Of a DNA stretch of 64,000 bases, positions 39,301 to 54,300 are shown piece after piece. Source of the stretch: Pristionchus mayeri (taxonomy: Eukaryota > Nematoda > Chromadorea > Rhabditida > Neodiplogasteridae). Under the pieces are notes generated by a model, which saw only the letters and a program-made list of their open reading frames with translations, ran no database searches and had not been told where the DNA came from. The stretch lies in assembly GCA_036245805.1 (NCBI GenBank), contig BTRK01000001.1, positions 37,522,995 to 37,586,994 of the forward strand, written 5' to 3'. A program made the position numbers and the translations under genes. The stretch's first letter is position 1. The number at the start of each line of letters is the position of its first letter.

Positions 39301-42300
39301 GCTACGGTATGCGACGAATAATAGTCTGGATAATATATAAGCGATCGAATTATAGTTAGAGAAGGGAAAAATGAGGCGCATTTTCGCACGAACTTTCGAA
39401 AACCTTGCAGAAGTCCCTTGTGTGCACTTCGGCTCTGGTTCAGGAGGGACTTCAGACGAAGGACTAAATCGGATTCTGAGCCGAAAATCCCGAAAGCGCC
39501 GAAAAACGACGCGCATAATTCGGATGGGAAATCGGGCATTTCCTAAATTTCAATTAGACTTATCCCCTTTCCCTCCCCTCGCGTTCCCTTTGTTGAAGGA
39601 GGAGATGGGACCAGAGGCTGCACCTCCCTTTCCATGCATTTCCCTACAACTCACCGTTCTTCTATTACGACAAAAATGTCGCCCACTTCATTCCTTTGTC
39701 TTAGCGGAGCGACTGGGAGTTTCAGGCTGTAAGCAGAATTGAATTGAGTTCAGTCTCCCTCTTTCCTTCTCCCCCTCCTCTCTCTCCCCTCCCTCTCTCC
39801 CCCCTCTCCCTAGCCTCTCTCCAACACTCTCTCTCTCCTGACAGACAAAACGAGAGAAAAGGGAGCAAGGAGTCGAAGAACAAGATTCCATAATACAACA
39901 GTACGTGAAACTCTGGATATGGTTCTGAGTGATGATCACGAGAAAGGCCCGCGCGAGACTCTGTCTCTTTCTTGTTCAAAACCTCGTGAATCGCGAGTAG
40001 CCGGGCTACCGGCACTACTTTTGTAGCCGGAACGTAGACGACACGGTGGTCGGGCTACAGAAGCTACGTGGCCGACCACAAAGTGCCGGTAACCCTCGCG
40101 ATTCACGAGACGCCCTCTCCTTCCTCTCCCTTCTCTCGCTCCTTCCTCTGCCCTCTCTCGTCGGTACTTTCCTCTGTGATGCTTCTGTGCAAACAATCGG
40201 CGTCAATTAGTGCCTCGATTAGGCGGCTTTTCTAATCTCTTCCGGTCGGGGGCAAGGATAAGCCTCCTGTCTCTCATACGGTATACTCTGAGAACATTTC
40301 AGCCTGCCCTCATCGATTGATTCCTTCCGTCCTGTGGCGGGGATATTGTTCATAACTCGCCACGGCACTAGGCTGGATGATAACTATGACGTCATGCCGC
40401 CTTTGCTATATAAAAGGCGGCATGACGTCATAGTTCTCATCCGACCCACGCCACTGGCTCCCTTCTTTTCACACATTCACTTGCTTTCAGGAAATGTGAT
40501 CGACATGAAAAAACCCATTTGACTAAACAAGTTTTGAGTGTTTTCAAAATCGATCACTATTTCAGCCAGACCCGACGCGTTTTGCATTCATCTTTTCGTC
40601 ACCGATTACGCCACTATCGCTGATAACGCCCAATCGCTCTCGTGATCTACCAATCGATTTTGAGTTTCTAATTGACACCCGATCCTCTTCCCCCTTGTCG
40701 CCTGTCACTCATTACACGTGTCCTAATTGTCTCAACTCGAGACAGATGACGGACTCCTCCCATTGTATTTCCTCCTCTCTCATACACACCGTAGGCCAGA
40801 CTTCCGTTCCATTACTAATATCACTATGCAAAATACTATTTGCATTCAATTTCGCTTCACTCTGTGCAGAAAATTGCCAAATTTTCTGCAGTTCCCGCCC
40901 CTTCCCTCCCTTGCTCGCCCTCAAATCTCGGGCCCAATTCGCGAGCAATAATTGCCAATCGTCGGTGCTCGAAATTACTTGAAATTCGTCGTGTCTTCGG
41001 CCCTCGAAATTGCTTCATTTGTGGCTCTTAGGAATTCCAATAAACGAGAAGACGGCGATGCAGTACTTATGTCCTAGATCTCATCAATACCATGAGCGAG
41101 TAGATGTGCACTCACTTTGTTGCTAATTTGACTGTAATGTAATGACTTCAACAGCCAGGCACACCATGCGTGCATAGAGTGTTTACCCCAATTGTACAGG
41201 GCTAATACTGTGGGACTGTAGTGTGGATTGCGCCGATTGAAATCATCGATGGAGAGCACAATGACAAATCCTTTTACGGTCTGTTCTCATTTATGGTGCT
41301 CAATTTTTCTGAAAAGATGAACTGCTGTTACCACCTGACCAGTGTAAAATATCGTCAATGCACTGAAATTCGAAACTAATTTGTCATTTTTCACATAGTG
41401 GGACCCAACTATCTTCTTAGATAATCTAAATATCAACCACATGTTTCTCCCGGAACAGATAATTTGTGATATATGTAGTAGAGTTCCTCCACTATTACGG
41501 TACTCCCACTTCCTCTCACTAAATGGCGCAATTTGGTTGCTGCCTGGGGGCTTGAGTCTATTGACAATTCATGAATTCTCGTGCTCTCCAGAGCTTTAAT
41601 TACACGCGATTTGGGCATTGTTCACGGGTCTCTCCTCCTCTCCACTATATCTCCGCCTCATTATTGGCCATTTTCGGTGTACACTTCTGGATTTCCCCCT
41701 CCTTCCCTCATTCATTCATTCATATTTCCTCTAATTACCGGAAGCTAGGCGACTTAATGAGTGGACGGCTAATTGCTGCTCGAAGATGACGGCGTCTGAG
41801 TTAGACTTCGAACTTGCGGACACTGGCTAAGCCTAAACTAGGTCGTGCTACCAGGTGAGAGAGAGAGAGCACTACACGTGTATGCCCTACAGTGCCGTTT
41901 GTTTCGAGAGACTGGAATTTGTGATCCACGCACCTCCGGCTGTTGAAGATCTCGTAAGTATCTGTCGAACCATGCACGACTAGCATTGATTTTATGCATG
42001 CGCAAGCCCATTTCTCTTCGAAAATTCCAATATTCAAAGAAGCAATCGATGGTTTCTCCTCTCCTCCATTGTGCATCCATGCACCGGCTGTCTCTTCCCT
42101 CTTCCGACCTCAATCAGAGTGGCCGAGAGACCAGGCGAATAGAAGAGAGCGCAGAGACACATGACTGATTTCCTCCCTTCCTAAGACGATTATCGGAGGT
42201 GTGAAAAGAGGATTGATGATAGCAAGTCGGAGTCATATCAGATTAGAGGCAGAAAGGTGTGAATTTATGGAGCGAAGAATGACAAATAGGTACGGTATGG

Positions 42301-45300
42301 ACAGGCGTCAGACAACGAAATTCTGCTCAAATCTCGTGATTGTACGTCTTATTTCGACGTAAGCAGTGTTCTGCCTAGTGCTAATCGTTTTCACGCCACT
42401 TTTTCTGTTACAAGCCTACCTATTTCATACTTCTCTTCGCATTTTGAATCTAAGATTCGATTTGATTGAATTCCCATCATGTATGCACTCGCTTCCACAG
42501 ACAAAGAGCGGTCCTTCCTAAACCAACATCCCATTCGAATTCCATTCGCACCTATCACCCTATCGCCCTAAGGAGGGGCCCATTACGCGAAAGAGCACCC
42601 CTTCTCAGGTAGCGACTCTCCCTCTTTCCCTCTATCTCTCTCCTCCTCTCACCGAGGGAATGATACGCTCACTTGATTTTAGTCCTCCTCCAGTCTTTCA
42701 CGCCCGTCTCTCACCTAATTCGGCGTGTTTATTGTCCGCAGGTGACTTTCCGGTTCTGAGGATATGATTTGCTGCCTAGATCAGTCTTTAAATGAAGTAG
42801 CATGCCCATATACTATTCAATTGATGGTTGTCGTAGAGGCAATAGCTGCCAGCAACCTTCTTCTACCGAACCAGCTCCGTTCCCCCGGGTCGGTGCCGGT
42901 GTCAACTCGATTACTGCCGCCAATCTCGAATAATGCGGGTAAACGGGCCCGAAATTGCCCTTGAATAAGGTGTTTTGAGGGAAATTTGATGAATTCGATC
43001 GGACAGCGCCAGCCATTTAGCGCAGATTTCGCATAAATTTCCCCAATTTACTTCTACATTTAATGATTGTTGTTCACTCATTTTCACCTGCACCAAAGAG
43101 CGTGATTTTTTATTTTTGCGGAAATTCGGTTTGATTAGAATAAGGAAACTTGATTTTTCGATTATTTACAGCACTATCCTCGATGACTTGAATCGAATCC
43201 TTTGAATTGCTATATCCTTACTACTAGAGTTCGAATTTCGGGTAATCGTTTCATCGTCTCTTCATTTCATACTTTTCGTGAAACGATAGAGAAAATGAAG
43301 ATTCAAATTTCGAATTGTGAATTCAACAACTACTCCCACCATGTACTTTTGCACGTTTCACCATCCTTCATTCGACTACTCTCTGTTCCACCCTTACACT
43401 TTTATTAACTCATCATCGTGCAATCTCTTCTCTCCCCATCTGTTTACTTTTCATTCCCGAGGAGTTCGAAAATTGGCGCGAGGAGAGGGCGGGGCCTCCG
43501 CCCCTCATTGGCTCGGCCTCCCTCGCCTCGGGGCGAATTCGCACCTCTCGAGGCTCCGCCCATCGAATTACACGACTGCGAAATTCAATTCGTAGCCACT
43601 TTAGGCCTCGCGGCATACTGTAGTCGTGCTCCGGTTGTGACGGGGCTTTGTGCCTGATCCTGATGCAAATCCGTACAAATCCCTTCACATTGATTCATCG
43701 ACCGTAATCCCGTTGGGCGCCGGCTTTATTCAATGATAGGCTCGGATTATCACACCTTTCTTATCAAATTGTGGCGTCTGCGCTCTCTCGACACCTCGTG
43801 CTCTCTCCTCCTCTCTGTCCTATGAGGGAACAGGTTGACTGGGGAGAGGTCGGACGCCTGGATGATTTGGTTGATGGTGAGAAATCATTGACGCACTCGG
43901 CACCGATTTGGCAAGGCGTGAGCGCTGTTGTCGTCGAAAATTCGAGCCCAACTGGGGGAAGAAATTCGACATTTCGTCCTCCTGTTCCTTCCTCTTAGCC
44001 ATTACAGGGTTCCACGGAATCCACATTGTGTAGGAAGATATTCTACATTTCCTCAAAGTTTCCTATCTAGAATCTCTAGCTCCTCTGTATCCATGCATTT
44101 AGCCATCCCTTGGCGTCACGGGATCCAGAGAGTGCGTATCGAATATCCCTCTTCTAGCGCGTTCCGACCACTTAGTAGGTGCGAATTGGTCATTTCAAAC
44201 AGCCAGAGTGTCCCCATCCGTTCAGTTCACGCTCCATTTCACTCTATAAGTCCTTCTCCCCTACCCTCAGGTGTGCTCTCTCCTCTTGCCTTCCTCTCTT
44301 ACCTCCTTGATTTGGAGAGGGACAAGGCCGATTGAGAGACGCCCTAGATGATCATCTTCTTCCTTATGAAGATGATGATAGCTCATTTCCATCAAACGGC
44401 AAGCTGTTAGAGTGACACCACACCTCCTGTCCTCTTCTAGCACCTGTCTCAGATCCCATTGTTTTATCCTAGTGCTGTTCTACATCTTCGAATCTGGGCA
44501 AACCTCTTGAGGGAAGTTCCCTCATCGGAACCCCCATTCCCTCCCGTCTCCTCTTCTCCACCATATTCGTCCATTTGTCTCAATCTCCGCTCATTTCGTC
44601 CGTCACTCACTCGGGACTCGCCCATATTTTGTCAGTCTCCCCTCCCTTCCTCCTCTTCTCGTCTTAGTTGTAATCTGCCTCATTATATTAAGACTGGTGG
44701 CTCTTCAGTGACAAAGAAGGGGAAGGGAAGAGACATCATAAGGGCTCCTCCTCTACACGCACTGCGCGCTCCATTTGCAGTAAGCCCCCCCCCCATGTAG
44801 GAATGAGCGGGACCATAATTGATATGCGCCTCAGGGAGCAAATGCAGGCCCCGCCCACCGCACAATCTGAGTTTGCTTTACAAGGCAAAATGGACCCTCA
44901 AAACCGAGTTTCTGCTTTTTTCTTCGACGGCTGGACAAAATGCACTTCTCATACTCCGTTCTCTCGTTTCCCTTGGTTTCTAATTTCCGCGCTAGTTCGC
45001 TTAGTAGAGCTTGTGAATGGTCTAGTGTAGATCATCAGTAGTTATCGATTTACTTTGTTTCTACGACAATGCACGCAATCTCTCCTCTCTCCTTCCAATC
45101 AGTGCCTTGGCAGTTATAGCCGTGCTCCTTGATGGCGCGTATATTGGTGCTTCGTTCCTTCTCTGTGGGGCAATCAAATAACGGCCACTTATCAATCGCA
45201 TTTCGCTTCTTTCCTGGGCGCCTATAAATGTGTTCTCCGTTTCATACACGGAGTAGTCGAAGAACTGCTGCCGGTTCTATTCCTGACACTTTTTAGTCAT

Positions 45301-48300
45301 CTTTACCCCGTTTACATTGTATCCTGTAGGACCGTACTATCAAGAATCTTAGAATCATCCCTTGGCTATGAGTTGTATACAGTACGCTTTACCTTTGTAT
45401 CTCTTCCCATGTATGGATAGAACGATTAATTTGCCTATATTTGATTTCTACGAAATTTCTTCTGTATTGAGATCAGCTGAGAATTCCGAATCGTTCCCTT
45501 TCGTGCCCACTTTGGAAGGGAGAAGACCGTATACTCTGCTTGTTTCTCTGCGCCGCGCGCTCATTTAGTCGTCGTTGCATTCTCTAATACGGTGCGCCAA
45601 CACTTCTTTTCTCGTCTACAGCCTCTTCCGAGAAATTCGCCACTTCTCTGCGCTCTCTCACTCCGCCATGCTCTCTTGCTCTCTCTGACCTACAGGGAAG
45701 ACTAGGAGACCCGCTTGCTCTCCGCTTTTTGCTCCCGATTAGTCTAATAGGCGCGCGACCTCCCTGGAATCTACCGTAATTCCCCCCTCAAGTTCTCCTT
45801 GCCCCTCAGGGCGGATTACCGTAATGCTTGCTGACAGTCGGTTGCTAATTACAGTGCGGGCTCGCGCACACGTTCCTTATGATCTCAATTCGAAGTCAAG
45901 GTAAATATATCCCGTAATTGCCGCCCAGTCGTCTACCGTACTCTGTCCTTCCGGTGTGATCGATAACTGATTATATGCTTACAGACGTGACGCATCTGAG
46001 CCCGCTCGTCGAGGGGAGAGTCTAAGCCGATTTGTGAGGTATAATTGAGGCTAATCGCGTGTGATTTCTCACACTCGTCCTGTCAGGAATCGCCTATCAG
46101 ATTGGGAGTGAGCAATCCGTTTCCCTCTTTCTCGCGCGGGTTACGCCTCTATTTATAGACCATTTTCCCATATTTTAATCAACTTTTGAGCGTTCGAGGA
46201 AGAACTCATGTAAAAATTGCCTTTCTGATTCTCTTTCGACCAGATTTCCCCACAGGAAGTGGAAAACAGCTGTCCTCCCAAACGAGGCATCGTCTGACTC
46301 TCTCCAAATCACATACTCTTTCGTCGATCAGAGTAAGCGAGAGAGTGTATAATATGGAGAGAGCGAGACGATTGCTCTCCCAATCTAAGTTCGGCGCCAT
46401 TCAGTCGTCCTGTTCACTTGTTCGAGTGCGCGATGAATGAATGGACTCCCTCCCCCTCTTCTTCTTCGAGCAATCGTCTGACTCTCTTCAATTTGCACGC
46501 TCTCTCGTCTCTCTGATCGGCGAGAGAGCGTGCAAACTGAAGAGAGTCAGACCATTGCTCACTTCTTCTCTCCACTACATTATTGTCACATATACGGACC
46601 CTCAATCTCCGCTTCTCCTCTCTAATATGCCTCATTTCTCTCCGAATCCAATAAGTGCTTCCTACTTTCTTCCGCCCAGTTGCAATGAGCCGTCGTTTAT
46701 CGTTCCACTCATTATCGGGCATTTGCCGGCTTTGGACTATCCGGCTGCGCACCTACGGCGATTAATATCACGCCGATCGGCGCGCGATGCCCGCCACTTT
46801 GGCGCCGGAAATCTGCGCGCCGTCGTGGGTAAAATAGAGAGAGAGGAGGAGGAGGAGGAGGAAAATGGGACTCGCTCCACTCACGGAAACGAGTGAGAAA
46901 TGCCCGCTATTGCTACCTTAGATTTGATTGGCATAAACGATTGTTGGAGAGCTCGCCGAGAGGAAAGGGAGGAGGAGGGGAGGAGAGGGGGGAAAATAGA
47001 TCCAGGAAATAGGCTCCATTCCCCGTCCAAATTGCTGCGTCTATTGAATGGAGGGGATGTATACGGTAGTGGTCTCTTGAGCACATTTCTTTAGCGGATC
47101 AGGCTTGTCCCTGAATTATTCATTCCCTGAATCAGGGATCAAATCATCCTCGTCGACCCCTTCGAAATTCAACAGTGCGCGTCCTTTTCACATCTCCCAA
47201 TGTAACCACGCCACTATCAATAGAAGCGGCGAGCGGCGATAAAAATGGACTCCCCACTTTCAATCGCTCATAATTACTGATAAGAACATGTCAATCAGTA
47301 GTCTCTCTAATAATTCCCACTCCTTTCCCCTGTTAGATAAGGATAGAGAGCATGCGGAATTTCGAGAGTCCAGACAATCATTCATCTGTGAAAGTCTATC
47401 CAATCAAGTCATTAACACGCCGCGCTTTCGACTCGAGTGTCACTGTTCATCGATTGATCTTACTATCCTACTGTATTCCGCTACCGTACCCTCTCGCCTA
47501 CCGTTGTTATTGCCTCGACGGGGGCTCATCTTATCATTCAAAGGAGGGACAATTGGCGAGTGAGAGGAGAGAATTCCGCTCTTAATCCTCTTAGAAGGTG
47601 TGATAATAATAATCAGTGTCCATAAGTCGATACACAGTCATGGGAAAATGGACGAGAGAGTTGGAGGGGACGGGGTGGCAAAGAGAACTGTTTCATCACA
47701 ACTATAATTCGTGCGATTGCGACTCTATATTTTAATTCTTTTTTATTTCGAATTCGAGATTTTCCGTGACTTCTTCTCATTAGTTGAGCAATGCTTCCCA
47801 AGTCTTCTCTCAGACAAGGGAGAAGAAGAGAGAGAGGGGGTTTAAGCTGATTAATAGAGCATGCATGAATTGTTACCAGTGGATGGGGGGCTTTAGGAGG
47901 AGAAGGAGTCTTCTAATGGGATGGAGGGGATGGGCTGATAGGGAAGAAGGACTTCTATCCTGGGCGCTATAATATACCAAAGGAGTCCAACGTAATTTGT
48001 CTAAATCAATGCCCCGCCAATTGTATGATTTCTACAATCTCTTCGAATTCCGTGGATATGGGGGGGGGGGGGGAAATGTTAATTCGAAATTCGAACTGCT
48101 CAAAACAAGCAATCGCGCGCGTTGTGGGCATTTTTCGCGCACCCATCTGTCTCCGGGAGTGCCATTTCTCGGCCCCATTGACACATCATTGCTCATTGCC
48201 CTTGTCAACAGATGGTGCGCCCGCGCGCACAAACCAACATGCGAATTGGGAAATGACTTGTGGCGAGGAGGGAAAGGATTTCCTCCAGATCTTTCGATTT

Positions 48301-51300
48301 TAGTAACCGAATAATTTGATAATAGTAGTCTTGAACGATTCAGCTATTGTTAGAAAACCGCAGGGCGCTATATTTCACAAAATTGTGCAAGGTAATCCGG
48401 TTTCCCACGCGGTTTGCACACCGAAACAGCTGGCCGCTGCTAGCTATCTACGCACAACATAATCGGGATAACTCATCCAATCTATCCAATCCTCTCTCCC
48501 GTGACCATCCCTCCTCCCTCTCCTGGAACCGCGCAGTATCTCCTTTTCTCGCTAAATCCGTACAGCCCCCGCGGCCACCCGTGACCACAATACCTTTCTC
48601 AATTTATTGTGCGTGATCTTCCAGAGTTCGAAATTTCCGTCGCCGTCTCTTTTTATGCAGAAGGCGTTCAATTATTTGCATCGGCACAATGCAAGAGTAC
48701 AGCTAACTTCATGTCAACTAATATTTCTTACTTGCGAAATATTTCTACCGCTAGGCGATTGGCTTGTATCGAACAAAAAGATGATAGGATCGTTTCTCGA
48801 ACAATATTCTTTTCGAAAATGACCAATTTGTGCACAGCCCCGCTCGCTTTATCCGCTTTTACAATCGTTTGCTGACTAATGCGGACTGTCCCTTTTCGGT
48901 CACTCAAACTATTCACGTGACACTACCCGAGTGTATTTTCAAAATTGACTGCAAATAGTAGTGATTGGCATGTTAAGGCACTCCCTCTCTCTTTCCCCGC
49001 GTATATTTAGAAAATATTCCCTAATTTCTCACGGATCCGTAATGAGGTGAGAGGAATCGCTGATTGGTAGATTTCGAAAAAACAATTCTATTCATTCTAT
49101 GCAATCTCTCGCAACTCAAAAGGCCGAGAGTGTGAAGACGAGGTCATTGCATGTATTTGGACCTCCAGTTACCACCTATACCTTCCTTCCTGGAAGGCGC
49201 GCCCCTTCTTGCCTCACCTCTTCCCAGATTCGCCTCCTATTACACTCGCTAACTGCATCCATCGGCACTACTTGTCGTCGTCGTCGCTCATTTCGGAATC
49301 GAGTAACAAATCCAATTTGAGAGCCCAGAGGGTAATTCGAATTATGTCGAGAGACTCGCGGAGAAGAGGAGGGAGGGGAGGTAAACGAGGCGAGGGAGGA
49401 GAGAAAAATCGACGAACAACGAGGAAGTTGTCGATGCTGGTCGTGGTCCTGGCTCAGATGATCACCCTTATTCGTTACTATGCTCTAAGCATACGGTCAT
49501 CTTGGGGGCCAAATATCCTTGCTCGAGCATTTTTTTCAAATCTTATATTGGTGCGCGACCTGATTCGGAATTCTTCCGAAGAAAATAGCCACGGGTACGT
49601 GCTATATCCGATAGATGTCGGAGTGAGTACTCCTTCCATCCCCCCCCCTTTACGGTTCCCTCTCTTGTTTTTGCTGTCCCGCGTCTCACCACCACTCATC
49701 TCATTCCAAATAGATATGATTACATATGTATCGGTATGATAAGTCGTTTTGCCGGCTGCTCTCATATGAATGAATTGTGTCTTAGCTCCTCACTCGTCCC
49801 ATCTCTCATCATTGGGGGCCCCTCCCCCTCCTCCTTCCCACTCTCCACTTCAGCCCATTATGCCACCATCAACAGCCAGCTATCGGTTACGGTAGCTCTA
49901 CGGTTCCTACCGTGGCCAATCTTCCCGCAATTGTGTTTCCCCGTACGCGATTATGCCCAATAACATGGGATTTCCGACCGGGATCCTGGCAAATTTCGCC
50001 AATCTGTGGAAATCGGATCGAACTCCGTGTTTGGCTCAGTCTCTATGGAGGTAGAGTAGTCGGAAAAGTACTGTGATTGGGCGGATCGGGAGGGGATATC
50101 GGCCCCTAATTTGATATTGTTTTCAGCGAGCGCGCTGTGGAGAGTTCGCGCATGATGATGCGTACCGTAATCCTCTATTTTGACAGTGAGCCCGCTCTGA
50201 CTCTCCCGCTTTTCCCTGCTCTCTCACCATCTCTGATCGAGCAGTCTAGCTAGACTATGCATCGTTGTTCTTTTGCTGGATCGTATAGTAAACGTTGATA
50301 ATATAGCTGATGACGTGCGTGACCTACCGAGAGAGAGACTCCGCCCTCTTTCTCGGCATAATTCGCAAATCATTCCCTCGTATTTCTTCTCATTTCTGGT
50401 GCGCGCCGACACCTCATTCAATTACGGCTCTCGATTCCATGCCGATAGTGCACTGCTAGGTAGCTCACAATAGCAACGCCCTTTCCGCGGCCTCCCTACG
50501 TCTGATCTTTGATTTATTGAAGCACTCCCATTGTTTATCCCTTATCGTCTGTAAGGTAGAACCGGAGAATATATTGGGCTCGTGGGAGTCCTTTGGCTGG
50601 TCTTCGTTTTTGCTCCCTCGCAGTTAACAACCTTAGACACTTCGTGAGTGAGACTAACTCAAACAGGTAAGAGACAGCCTCCCTTCTCCGATTCCTAAAT
50701 CTCCATCAATTAAGAGCTTTCGCGTCTCTCTCTCTCCATCAATTGCCAGTCACTGCCAATTTCTCCTAATTATTTCGTTCCACCGCTCGCCCTCCCTTCC
50801 GCACGTTGGTCTCACTGGATTTAGCGCCGATAGGCACAATCCGTCGTCCGCAATCGCCACACAGCGCTCCATTAGGCCGAGTTGAGTGAGCGCCGTGTGT
50901 AGCGAGGTAAATTAGATTAGGCCACCTTAGCGTAGTGGCGTGTGTATGTGTGCGCCTATGATGTGGCTCTATACATAACACCGACGTTTAGAAAACGTCG
51001 CCCCACCGTTGTGTGGCTTATCGTCTCAGCCCGCCTGTTGATTGGCTAATTGGGCATCGAATTGGACGCACTGGCGGCCGTCTCCTCCTACCTCTAATAG
51101 CACACATAGTAGCCCCAATCTCTCACATCAATTAGGCCCCCTCCCTTCCTTTCTCCTTTCACCCCCGAATAGAGTCATCACCAATTTTATCGATGCGATT
51201 TGCTCGCTTTTTTGTGATTCTCGGAACTGGAGTTCCAAATTCGCGTCACCGTCTATTTTTGTGCAGAAACTTCTCAAATAGTCGTTGTGCAACGCTGCAA

Positions 51301-54300
51301 GAGTTATGTCTCTTCAATTCACAGACTCTCTACCTAGCGGTTTAGCCGCCATAGAGTGCACTGAATGAATAGTGGAACAGGATCTCGAACTCTCCTCGGA
51401 ACAGAATAGTTTCTGACTTCCCGTCGACGGCGATCTCATTAGGCACTTTGTTGCTCATTTCGCCTTACTCGCCGACCATTTCTCACTCTTGTTTGCTGTT
51501 CCCACGGTCTTGGTCATTATCAAATTATCACTCACCGTTGCACTCATAACATGATAAGACTGCGCGCGTCTCCGCATCACGCCCGTGACCTACCTCAACT
51601 GCTATAATTGATCTACCGTATCCATACCGTATATTGAATCCTCTGCGAATCGAACAACCTACCGCAGGCTCCAATTAACCCCGTCCATTTGGAAGCCCGC
51701 CAGGTAATATGCTAATCTCCGCTCCACTCAGACCTCATTAAGCCCCCGATTGAGCGTGTGTGTGGATTCATAGTTAATGAGTAGCCCCCGCGGGGTGGTC
51801 TCCGATGGAGACTCTCCGCTCCTCCTCTTCTCTCACTTCAGCTCTTCGTTACTATCTAGATTATATGTGTGCATGTGCCTTTCGACGTGTGCCAAACATC
51901 GCCCGTCCCACCGTGGTGAGTCTTATCGCCTTTTAATTGGCTCGGAAGGACGCGATGAGAACCAAAATGAACCTGGTAATTTCGCAGAACTTTGTCCCAA
52001 AAAACGGTTCCTTCCTCGTTGCTGCTCCTCGTAAGATTAGCCCTATTGGTCGGCGCTCCTCAGGATGCTCATCTAATCTAGTCACTCTTGCGCGATTTCT
52101 CGGATGGAGAGAATAGGCGGAATGGAGAGAGCGGCTCACCTCTGCCGACCCCCCAAGTGGCACACCAGCTGCACCAAGTCTCGGCACTCCCCTTGTTGCG
52201 CCATCGCTAACTGATCTACCGTATCCCTACCGTATGCAGAATCCTCTCCCATCCCTGTCATCTATACTACTCTTGCCTTTCTACCTCCATTAGGCTGCAC
52301 TTTGGTCTGTTTATAGACATGAGCACGCATCTTGTTGATATCAGATTCTTTTCAATTAGCTCCTGACGACATCACTAGCACGAGGAGCGGATTTAGATGG
52401 AGAGAAGGATAAAGGGGGGGATAAGAGATTACATCAGCAGTCTCGCACACCTGTCTGAAGCTCGCACCATTTCGGACCCACTCCTTCGTTCTACCTTTCC
52501 CTATCCCTCCCTCTCTAGCTCTCTGATTCTCTCCAGTGCACATGCTCTTTCGCGGCTGGGAAAACGCACGATAGTAAGTTTAGAGAAAAATCCCGCCTTC
52601 TCACACAGCTGATGTTCAAGAAGTTTTGACTTCTTTCACAGTCTACCTAACTACAGTAGCGTCGCTTATCTAATCTTCATTGCCTCCAGACGTGTTCCCA
52701 CTTACCATTCCCCGATATGAAATCATATCATTCAAACGATAGCTTCGTGCCAAGCCGTATATATGAATATGTATCATCATCGCACCTTCATCATCATCAT
52801 AGGTAACTCTCCCTCCCTAGCTGATGAGTCACCTCGGAAGGCAGCCGGTTCGTCAGTTTGAACGGTGACCGAGCGGGTGACCTACCAACCTACCGTAGTC
52901 CAGATTACATGTCGGCTTTCTCACACTGCGTGAATTTCGCGGTAATTGACGGGATGAAGTGAATCAGTGTAGTACTAGTAGTGTAACTCTCTCTGGCACG
53001 GATTTTCTCCCATTCCCACCCTCCTTCTCCCCTTTATCAATGTTAATCCGACGACGTGCGTCCTCCTGTCACCGACTCAATCGATTGCCCAAGTGCGTAC
53101 TTACAATGGGGTTATGAAATTTAGATTTGGACCGTCCTCAGTTATTTTTCATCAACCATTAGAGATTCCATTTCCGCTCACAGTCCTATTCTGAAGTTGT
53201 CTATGACATATTTGCGAAATCACATCTGCTTTCGTCATCCACATTTAGTGATGAACCAGAGAAGGAAATGTTGTCACATCTTCCTCCTCTATTATTATGA
53301 TAGTCATCGCGACTTCGCCCCCCTCTCTCTCTCTCTTCCTCGGCATCTAATAGGGTTCATTGACTCGTTGCCAGTCGAATCGTCAGATAAACAATCTAAT
53401 ATTGAGGAGCGGGAAAGACTACGATTTATCGCGCTGCCCATCAACAACCCGCGCAGGGTTTCTGTTATCGTTGCCCATTCAGGCGCCTCAGGCGTCCACC
53501 GCATTTCACCGCTGAAATCTGCTCAAAAAAGTGGATGGATCTACTCGACTTGCGGTGTTTAGCGTCGATGATCTACCTGGCGCTGTTTTCTGCCTTCGCT
53601 AGCAAGCAAGCGCTAGTTAGGTTAGTATTTGGAAGAGACGATATAAATGAGTGGTGTGAGTGAGAGATGGTCATGGTGCGAAAATAAATATATTTCTATA
53701 ATGAGATTTTACTGCTTTCGTGCGCGTCCGTCTCGCTATTAGAAGTAATGAAAAAATAGTCGGTAAATTGAGCGAATGAGAGGAAATCGAGCGAAAAATA
53801 ACGGTAATCCCGCTCAATTCCGGCCGCTTTACTGTTCCGTTGTCGGATTCTCGCTGCGTTGACTTTCCGTGTAGCTTCTACGGCTTCTGCACTTGCTAAG
53901 CAGATTAATAAATCTAATTCATTTCGAGCTAATAGTCGCCGAAACCCTGGAGGAAGTCTTAGACTGGGAAGGGGGCGACATCTAGAGTGGTCTTATGATC
54001 GTAATAGTGCTCGCTCTCTCTCTCTAATGAAATCCATTAGAAAGTGCACCAGACTCAATGATTCCCTATCTATGATTGTGAGCTTTTTACACTCTGATAG
54101 CCGGAAAGTTCATCACTTCTCTCAAGCAGCCCGAATAATCACAATATTTCATAAGTGAGCTGATGATCGACCAGTGGCTTCTCCATTAGTTGCAAGCCAC
54201 AGCAAAGGCAGGCGACTCCAACCTGCGAGCTCTCAATTGCGCACGCTCCTCGCTCGATCAGAGAGTGCGAGAGAATGTGTGAAAGAGAGAGAGTCAGAGG